A DNA stretch of 64,000 nucleotides from Cryptomeria japonica (Eukaryota; Streptophyta; Pinopsida; Cupressales; Cupressaceae): contig NC_081410.1 of NCBI RefSeq assembly GCF_030272615.1, positions 121,458,640-121,522,639 on the forward strand, written 5' to 3'. Positions 56,668 through 64,000 of this stretch are shown piece after piece; position 1 is the first letter of the stretch; every line of letters starts with the position of its first letter. The translations under genes and the position numbers were made by a program. Under the pieces are notes generated by a model. That model was not told the origin of the DNA. It was given only the letters and a program-made list of their open reading frames with translations, and did not search any database.

Positions 56668-59231
56668 TCATATCAGAGCTTTAGCTGTTGACTTCTACCA
56701 TCTCAACAGAAGGAAAATCCCTTGACCGGGTAGCTTTAACAGGCTTGTTGCAAATCCTCTAACCAGGTGACTCTGTAAAGACATAAATTAATCTATAAGA
56801 AATAATCTACTCTTTATTCATAAATAAACGCATAGGTCAATTAAGAAGTCTATTTCATAGATAAAATAAAGAAATATCAATAAGTTGATAAAACAACCAT
56901 AGATATCAAAGAGTTAAATACAATTTTCATGAAGAATGAAAGGTACAAATTTCTCATTACATATCCTTATACCCTACTTAGGCTTTCATATTGCCTTAAG
57001 TAATGTACAATCATAAAGAAAGTGAGATACATCCATCGATCTCCAATCTGAGTCGCTTCCTTTCAGTCCATCGAATGAAGACGAGAACAAGATTCAGGTG
57101 CTTTTTCCACCCAACCTTGAAGCTTACGCTTCCTCGGAATTCTTGGTCAATTAAGAATACCCAACCCTGCACGAATTGTTTTAACCAAAGAATTCGAAAG
57201 ACAAGAGGGAATCTGGTGCGTGCCTAGATGATACACGAATTTTCATTGTTCTGATTCTTTTAAGAAACACGCATTCATTATCAATCAAGGATATGGTAGA
57301 GAGCGTAAAATAAATAATTCCATCTATTTCTATGGATAATTCAAATCATTACTCGACTGAGTATAATGCCATGCATATAAGTAGTTGGAAAAACAACTAT
57401 TCTCTCTAAGATTTCATATTCAGCACCCGTCCCAGAGGTAACTTTATATACACAAGCCTATCCATAGCTTGGTTCCCACAAACAAGAATACATTTGAAGA
57501 ATACAATATTTTGACTAATTGAAATAACATCTTCCCTATTACTTTCGTAAATTAAACACTATTTCATTTCTTTCACCTAAATGAATACAATCTTTTGTAA
57601 TTTGAAAAGCAAGTATAATTTCATCAAGATTACTCGAATAAATACAGGGTAAAAAGAAGGTGTAACACATGTATGTATCTTACATATAAATTGAATAAAA
57701 TGAGTACACATTCTTTTATTCAATTATCAAAGCATTTAAATAGCGTAATCATTAACATGCATTCCATTTTTTTATGGTTTAGATATCTAAGCTTTATATC
57801 GTCTAAGCTCTCTATCTTTCCATGTGTCTTAGTTCATTTACCTCTTTTCTCAATACATCATATTTAGTTTAATTTTAATATGTGACTTTTCATGATTTAA
57901 ATACTCAACTCACTAATTTTACTAATTACCATAATAACAATCTAACATGATGAAAATTCATAAAGTGCCTATCTATATGACCTTTTTTTAATGAGACACT
58001 TGATAACCCTCTTTTCTCTACGTGCAAGGATCTAATTTGAAAGTGTAGGTCTTTTCTTATGATATCAAAATAAACTTCACTATTTAATAAGTCATAATCC
58101 TAATATTTCATCTTCTTCGCAGTTCAATTTTAGAGTTTCTCTCTCTATCCTCTTACTCTGTTTCTAGACGATTGGGTGATCTAATTTCTAAGAGTTTCAC
58201 TAAGTTTTATCAACAAACTTTCATAAAATATATCATTATTGCATCTATATTTGCATGACCGTAATTTAAACAATTATAAATTGATTCATATTGTGACTCT
58301 AACTCTTCCATTAGAATATTTCATAAATCTAAATCTAGATCATTCTTTATCTCTTAAATCTCTTCAACAAAACAAACTAGATTTGAGCCTACTTCAAGAA
58401 GCATGATCCATGGCTATTACGATCCTTGATAACTTCAAATTGTCTGCAATATGTCCAGATTCCAATGCTTTCCTCCTCGACGCTCTTCTATCTCACGAGC
58501 TCTCTATTCCTAGTCCTTATCCTTTCTATATTATAAGAATTCCTCTAATAATAATAAAGTAATTAACACTCATTCACGAGCGTAACTTCTAAGTTCAACA
58601 CTAAATCGGAGATGATCATCATTGATCTTTTACGAATCGGTCGTAAACACATAAAAATCTCCATTATTCTATTCTCTCTAATCTCTTTGTCGCTCTTCTA
58701 CATTATTGCTCTCCTCTATCTTGCTTCCCACTAACTTCCTATCTTCTTCTATATTCCATTCTCCAATCCTTTCCTAATCTTTTCTCTCTATTCTTTCTAA
58801 TCTTTTCTTGTCGTTCTTCCTTCCTATCTTCCTCTCCCTTTCTCTCGAGCCTTTGCTACTATTTATACTATTTTCCCTCTACATTAGTTGCTAAAAATTT
58901 GGCTTTGACTTAGCCAAGACTTCGACACCTTTGTTAAACACTAAAGGTTCCTTTGGCCTTCGACTGTTGTTCTCTGCAGTTGTGGAGAGCTAAGTCGACC
59001 ACCTCTCACCATGGATCGTGGAGGAGTTTTAGTTATCTGCAGACTTCATTGTTGGTTCATCATGGGATGAGAGAGTTAACTGCCAAGTCGCCTTTACTAA
59101 AAATGACTTCCTTAAATCATGCAAATACCTTTTAACCTTCCTACTACCATATTCGATTTGCAACGTGGTAGGTGATTGGGAAAACATTACCCATCGTGGT
59201 TTCTGCTTGCAACATGGTTTTCTTTCAATAA

Positions 59232-59681
59232 AAGGAAGGAGTGGTCGATATTTGTAATCAACCCCCACTCCTTGCCAATTAATATGCTACATGAGTCAGT
59301 CGACTATGACTTGCATTAAATACCCGCCACCATGTCGCTTTCATGCATATGCCATTCAATACAGTTTGAGTTAAACTCATACATAATGTAATACATTGTT
59401 GATATTATCTCCTATCTGCAAGGCATTTCTATGTGTCTTAGTTAATTTTCCAAGTGTTAGAGTACGATAAGAACATGTCAAATTGACTCTAGCCATGTTG
59501 ACTTCCTCCATACTACACTTGCTTTGCATTTAACCTACCATCTCGATGTCACTTGCTACTTAGTCGGTGTTTATTGTAACGGGGAGTATGTTTTAGTAAA
59601 AAGGGAGGAGGGGTGATCATTGGTAATACCGACCCCTCCCTTTAAATAAGGGGGGTGGTCGATATTACTATCGACTACCTT
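59232..59681. repeat. Three related hairpins
   Basis: Palindromic segments at 59232-59273, 59601-59643 and 59648-59681. Stems pair aaggaaggagtgg with ccccactcctt, aagggaggaggggt with acccctccctt, and ggtggtcgata with tatcgactacc. The first and third share ggtggtcgatatt or gtggtcgatatt in stem and loop. Confidence 0.7.
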
Positions 59682-59731
59682 CATTATTGTTTATTATTAT
59701 TATTATTATTATTTTTTAATTTTTAATTTCA

Positions 59732-59734
<3 letters not shown>

Positions 59735-59776
<42 letters not shown>
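59735..59776. repeat. (AT)n microsatellite
   Basis: About 20 TA units, preceded by a (TTA)n run at 59690-59712. Confidence 0.95.
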
Positions 59777-59779
<3 letters not shown>

Positions 59780-60639
59780 TAAACAATAAAATCGTTTAAC
59801 ATTTTTTTTAAATCTGCAAATAATTTAATTCAGCAAATCTATTTGCATATTCGATACTTACATACATATTTATGAGTTCACGATTGAATTACTATTATAA
59901 GTCTGATACATATATAATACATATACATATTTAATCTAAAATGATTATGTATAGATATAACAAAATTCATGAAGTAATCATATTGGATATTTATAACTGT
60001 ATATATATTTTATACTATTGTCCAATTTACAAAAGTAAACTCATAAGTATAATTTTTCATACATTTATACATATCTGAACAAAAAGAACATAAAAACCTT
60101 GGGTCAATATTCGTTTTTGAATCCTTTACACATTTCATCTCTTTTAACAATAAAGTATAATATTTCACAATGTCTTTTGCAACTTAGATTTTACTCAATC
60201 ACCACTCAAGTCATGCAAAAAATGCTCATGTATCAATCTTCTACTCATTCCAAGTTCATCATTCTAATGTAAACAAACATTCAAATAAGGTCATTTAAAT
60301 CATCCAACATTACAAGATGCAAATTATAAATCCTAATGTGGTGTGTGAGAGATTCCCTTAGTCTACCGAAGTCATAAGTTAAAAAAAACTCTAACTGAGT
60401 CATGTTCTCGCCTTCAACTTCGTTCACCTGTCCCTGCATCACTTGCACTCAATAATTCATCAGCAATGATGATCCCAATAAAAATTATTACTTATCATTC
60501 AATTGTATATAATCATTTTAGTACATTCGTTCTCCTATCTTATTTCATTAACAACTCTATTTTCATTTCATTTCAATTTCATTTGAAAAATAAACATTAT
60601 TTTCTCAATTAAATAATTATGGAAAAATAGGGTTCGTGA

Positions 60640-60944
60640 GAGACACAAGTTCATTGAGTTCTTTAAATCCTCTAGCGAGGTAACCTTTAACAAGGTTTAT
60701 AGCCATCCCTTAACCGAGTGATCCCCAACAGGATCGGTTCCTAACAGAACCTTATGGTAAAGTCTTTGACCGGACTAGGCTCCTAACAGAGTGGACTTCA
60801 AAATAGTTCAAAACAATCGTGTGGGTATTCATCCCCAACGTGGTTTTTCCCATTTGGGTTTCCACATGAAAAATTTGTGTCATGAGTTGTGTATTTTTCA
60901 TGTTATGATTGAGTAGTTTTTTGTTCAGTTGTATATGCATGCAG
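60640..60944 (+). repeat. Copia LTR 3'-part-like fragment
   Basis: Contains cttaaccgagtgatcc, taacag words and cccaacgtggtttttccc followed by tgggtttccacatg. The LTR of G holds the corresponding cgtggtttttccccttacag in the opposite direction (61190-61160). Probably the rest of a plus-strand copia LTR, possibly H, into which G jumped at 60944. Confidence 0.5.
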
Positions 60945-61993
60945 TGTTAGGTCCCGGAGACAACTGAGAGGAGGGGGGGTGAATTAGTTGTCTAATAAAT
61001 TTAAACCAAAAACAACTTAACCAATTTACTGCTTAATACTAGTGAGCCAGTATGTTATACCGGTGGATAGATTTAATAGATAATTGCAATACCAGTAAAG
61101 TTTAATGCATGAAACAAAAGACAAAGTCATCCACAACACATAACACCAATATTTGTATGTGGAAACCCTGTAAGGGGAAAAACCACGGTGGGAAACCTTA
61201 CCCACAATCAGATGATACTACTGTAGATAGTAAGTGTACATAAATGGGGTCTGCACATGCAAAATGGCCAAGCGCCTAGAGCTCATTGGTCAAACACAAA
61301 TGGCAATCACACTGACTACAATTGGATGGTTAAATCCAATAAGAATGTATTGCTCAAAATAACATCTTCATATGCTGGATTCAGTACTGGTGTAGTTCTG
61401 ATATGCTTTCACAAAAACCTAGCTTCACCTTCAAATGATGTGTGTGTATAGCTCTGCTTAATCTCACATATGCCTTCCTACAATTCCTTTTCGCATTCCA
61501 CTTCAATCTTACAAATAAGACCTTACATTTATACCATAACCTAAGACCAATTTTAGTAGGTCGACTCTACAAGATATTACAATAAAATCATTTTGCAAAC
61601 AATATAATATCCGATGCAATAACTAATACAACATGTCAGCTTAATGCATTTACAACAATAATAAATCATCTCCATAGCGTGTCGTGCTGATCTGGAAAAG
61701 ATAAACCTGTCGATGCATAACCTAGACCTATTTGTCGGTAACATCAAATATGCAAATATGAATATACCAATAAATAATTCTCCAAGACAAGATGTCCAAT
61801 CGATGTCTTCGACATTACCAAGTGTTTTCCATGCCATTCCAAGTGCCGGTGGTCATTATATCCTGTCGGTGTACCATATATCGGTGACTGTGCAAAAGTC
61901 ACTTGCTTGCAGGTGAATGTTGCTAGATCTCCAAAGTGCTAGAGTTTTAGTAGGTGTTGACATCAATGACAAAACCATACCAAAATACCAACA
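60945..61993 (-). repeat. G 3' LTR (1049 bp)
   Basis: Minus strand starts TGTTGGTATTTTGGTATGG next to the PPT and ends GGGACCTAACA. The end is taken from the terminal CA and the change of sequence at tgcag (60940-60944). The partner LTR is not in view. Confidence 0.8.
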
Positions 61994-62006
61994 ATCTCCC
62001 CCTTTG
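61994..62006 (-). other. G polypurine tract
   Basis: Minus strand CAAAGGGGGAGAT directly before TGTTGG. Typical copia PPT. Confidence 0.88.
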
Positions 62007-62352
62007 GCATTGATGGCAACACAAGATAGGAAAACCATCAAAGTGCCAAAATAGAAATGCCAAATACAAAAACCAACAATCTCCCTAAAGTAATAATCTC
62101 TCCCCCTGAGAGTAACATGAATTTCCTTATGTGTTTTTGTACCAATCTCTCCCCAAAAGATAATGTGTTTTTCCATAGATATCACTCCCCCTTTGACATC
62201 AAATGCTAAAGTTACAACAAAACCAAGTTCATATATAAAATACCAATCAAGTCAATATACAAACTACTCCCCCTGAGAAGTGGCTTCCTCATCAAAGCCG
62301 GAGTAAAATATTTTTGTGTTAATTCTGTCAGTTGATGACAAGTATCAACTCT
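62007..62352 (-). other. G 3' UTR with PPT-like repeats
   Basis: Besides the PPT, GGGGGAG words occur on the minus strand near 62105, 62192 and 62273, each after tcaaa or tctca. Confidence 0.75.
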
Positions 62353-62920
62353 CTAAGTATCTACTGGTGGGGGTATGACCCCAAGTTGTTCTCTAAGATA
62401 TTCAAAAGTCTCCTTAGGCAGAGGTTTAGTGAAAATATCTGCAATCTACTCTTTAGTATTCACATAAACCAGTTTTATTTCTTTTGCTTCAACATTTTCC
62501 CTTAGAAAATTCAGTTTGATGGAAACATGTTTTATTTTAGAATGTAATACCGGATTCTTAGATATATGAATTGTTGATGTGTTATCACAGTAGATAGTTA
62601 TAGGTTCCTTGCATTTTACCTTTAAATTTTTCAACATTTGTTTAAGCCATAGTACCTGTGTACAATTAGTTGATGCTGCAACATATTCTGATTCTGCTAT
62701 TGATAAAGATGTACAACTTTGTTTCTTACTCAACCAAGAAACTAATCTGCTTCCAAGAAAAAAAGCTCCACCGATGGTGCTTTTTCTATCATCCACATAT
62801 CCTGCCCCATTTGCATCTGTGTATGCACATAGTTCAAAGTTTTCATCTCTAAGATACCATAATCCAAGATTTGTAGTGCCTTGTAAGTACCGGAAAATCC
62901 TTTTTACTGTTGATTCATGA
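62353..62920 (-). pseudogene. G copia RNase H
   Basis: Minus strand. DDRKSTIGGAFFLGSRLVSW, SLSIAESEYVAASTNCTQVL, ITIYCDNTSTIHISKNPVLH and KHVSIKLNFLRENV cover the RNase H fold with D, E and D present. A TAG at 62446-62448 replaces the Gln normally seen before IADIFTKPLP. The frame then runs on to a stop at 62353. RNase H would remove RNA from the hybrid during cDNA synthesis. Confidence 0.9.
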
Positions 62921-64000
62921 TTTTCTCTAGGATTACTCTGAAATCTTGAAACAATACATACTAATTCATAATATCAAGTCTGGTTTGTGTTAAGTACAGT
63001 AAACCTCGTAATATAGATTTGTACCTAGTTGGATTAATAGGAGTAGATTCATCCCTTAAAGATAGTTTATCATTTGTAGTCATAGGTGTGCTTACCAATT
63101 TAGAATTCTCCATCCCAAATTTCTTTAGTAACTCTTTCAAGTATTTTGATTGACTCAAGAATATACCTTTATCAGTCTATGAAATCTCCAATCCTAAAAA
63201 GAATCTTATTTCACCAATCATAGACAGTTCAAATTCTTGCTGCATTTTAATAGAAAAGTCTTTACACAATCCATCTTCTCCTCCAAAGATTATATCATCA
63301 ACAAAAACTTCTATAGCCAAGATGTCATCATTAGTCACTTTATAGTATAAGTTACTGTTAGCATTACCTTTAGAAAAAACAAATTTCAAAAGATACTTAT
63401 CCAATCTTGCATACCAAGCTCTTGGAGCTTGCTTCAATCCATACAAAGCTTTCCTTAACCTGAAAACCATATCTTTGTCATCTGTCAAAGAAATCCATTA
63501 GGTTGTTCAATGTAAACTTCCTCTTCAAGATCTACATTTAGAAATGCACATTTAATATCCATTTGATATTCTTTGTAGTTCTTATGTGCTGCAAAAGCCA
63601 AAAATAATCCGACTGCCTCAATTCTAGCTACCGGTGCAAAGGTTTCATTATAATCAATTCCTTCTTTCTAAGAATATACCTTACACACAAGTTTTGCTTT
63701 ATTTTTGATAACCTTACCATCTTCATTAAGTTTGTTTTTGAATACCCATTTTGTTCCAATTACATTTTTATCTTTAGGTCAGGGAACTAATGTCCAAGTG
63801 TTATTCTTCTCAATTTGTTCTAATTCTTCTTCCATACCTCTAGTCCAATATTTATCTTCACATGCCTCATTAACTGATGATGGTTCAATTTGAGAAATAA
63901 GACATACCTCTTCATTTACCAATCTTCCTCTTGTCATAACTCCTTTATGTTTGTTTCCAATTATCTGATCTTCAGAATGATTCAATCTTACATACCGGGG
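62921..64000 (-). pseudogene. G copia reverse transcriptase, partial
   Basis: Minus strand from the right edge. The start has GVMTRGRLVNEEVCLISQIE and MEEELEQIEKNNTWTLVP. The next stretch (63780-63490) has NKLNEDGKVI, FAPVARIEA and QMDIKCAFLN with a stop near 63670. Then LRKALYGLKQAPRAWYARLD and the catalytic FVDDIIFGG at about 63300. SKYLKELLKKFGMENSKLVS follows. Stops near 63176 and 62960 and a frame slip at about 63490 break it. Much better preserved than the Ty3 elements. Confidence 0.9.

Larger units (their letters stand above)
56680..60639. other. Non-coding AT-rich region, probably transposon debris
   Basis: No supported coding region over 4 kb. A pyrimidine-rich stretch (58680-58860) with gtataaatag on the minus strand near 58868 looks like part of a minus-strand LTR. 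Three related hairpins lie at 59232-59681, then (TTA)n and (AT)n tracts. It may be an insertion that split H's LTR from the copia-like piece at 60640. Confidence 0.5.
60945..64000 (-). mobile_element. Element G: Ty1/copia retrotransposon, 3' part
   Basis: Minus strand: RT and RNase H of pol, 3' UTR, PPT, and 3' LTR 61993-60945. The 5' half lies beyond the right edge. Protein order and motifs (LYGLKQAPRAW, FVDDIIFGG, AESEYVA) are copia type. Confidence 0.92.

Overview
The window is plant nuclear DNA made almost entirely of nested transposable elements. The signs are long Ty3/gypsy elements of the Tat type (dual RNase H domains), Ty1/copia and L1-type LINE fragments, a tRNA-like SINE, long AT-rich LTRs, and no recognisable single-copy host gene. 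The thick nesting and decayed reading frames suit a very large repeat-rich seed-plant genome, perhaps a gymnosperm. That taxon is an inference and nothing in the sequence proves it. No bacterial features, CRISPR array, tRNA or rRNA gene was seen.

Layout. One old plus-strand Ty3/gypsy element, called A here, is the host for most of the window. It shows at 8078-8667, 23962-28213, 46417-46736 and 48130 to about 52568, where its 3' LTR lies. Four elements sit in it. D (1-8077, minus strand, only its 5' part in view) has a 2.8 kb LTR with an internal 961-bp tandem duplication. B (8668-23961, plus strand, complete, both LTRs) is inserted in A's protease gene. C (28214-46416, minus strand, complete, both LTRs) is inserted near the 3' end of A's integrase. 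F (about 46737-48129) is a probable solo LTR in A's 3' region. The B and C insertions are supported by 5-bp target duplications and by A's reading frame continuing across each junction.

The most unusual feature is antisense cargo. Between pol and the 3' LTR, C carries a gene on the opposite strand to its gag-pol, with a TATA box, a short first exon, a GT-AG intron and a plant mobile domain (PMD, MAIN-like) exon with an RG-rich region and a coiled-coil tail. A carries a more decayed PMD gene at the same place and in the same antisense orientation. B has no PMD there; it has a satellite-like array of about 16 units of 46-51 bp. All gag-pol genes are broken by stops and frameshifts, A the most. 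The RT motif YVDD survives in B and C and is YIND in A.

Right of A, from about 52.8 kb, lies an L1-type LINE (ORF1, endonuclease and RT pieces). It is split by a 693-bp SINE-like insertion with a perfect 20-bp target duplication and carries an inverted-repeat scar. It is cut at 55973 by the start of a copia LTR (H). From about 56.7 to 60.6 kb is AT-rich non-coding DNA with three related hairpins. A minus-strand copia element G (3' LTR 60945-61993, PPT, RNase H and RT) runs off the right end.

Coordinates of LTRs B, C and G, the TSDs, the SINE and the splice sites were read directly from the sequence. Boundaries of A's 3' LTR, F and H are tentative. No alignments or database searches could be run.
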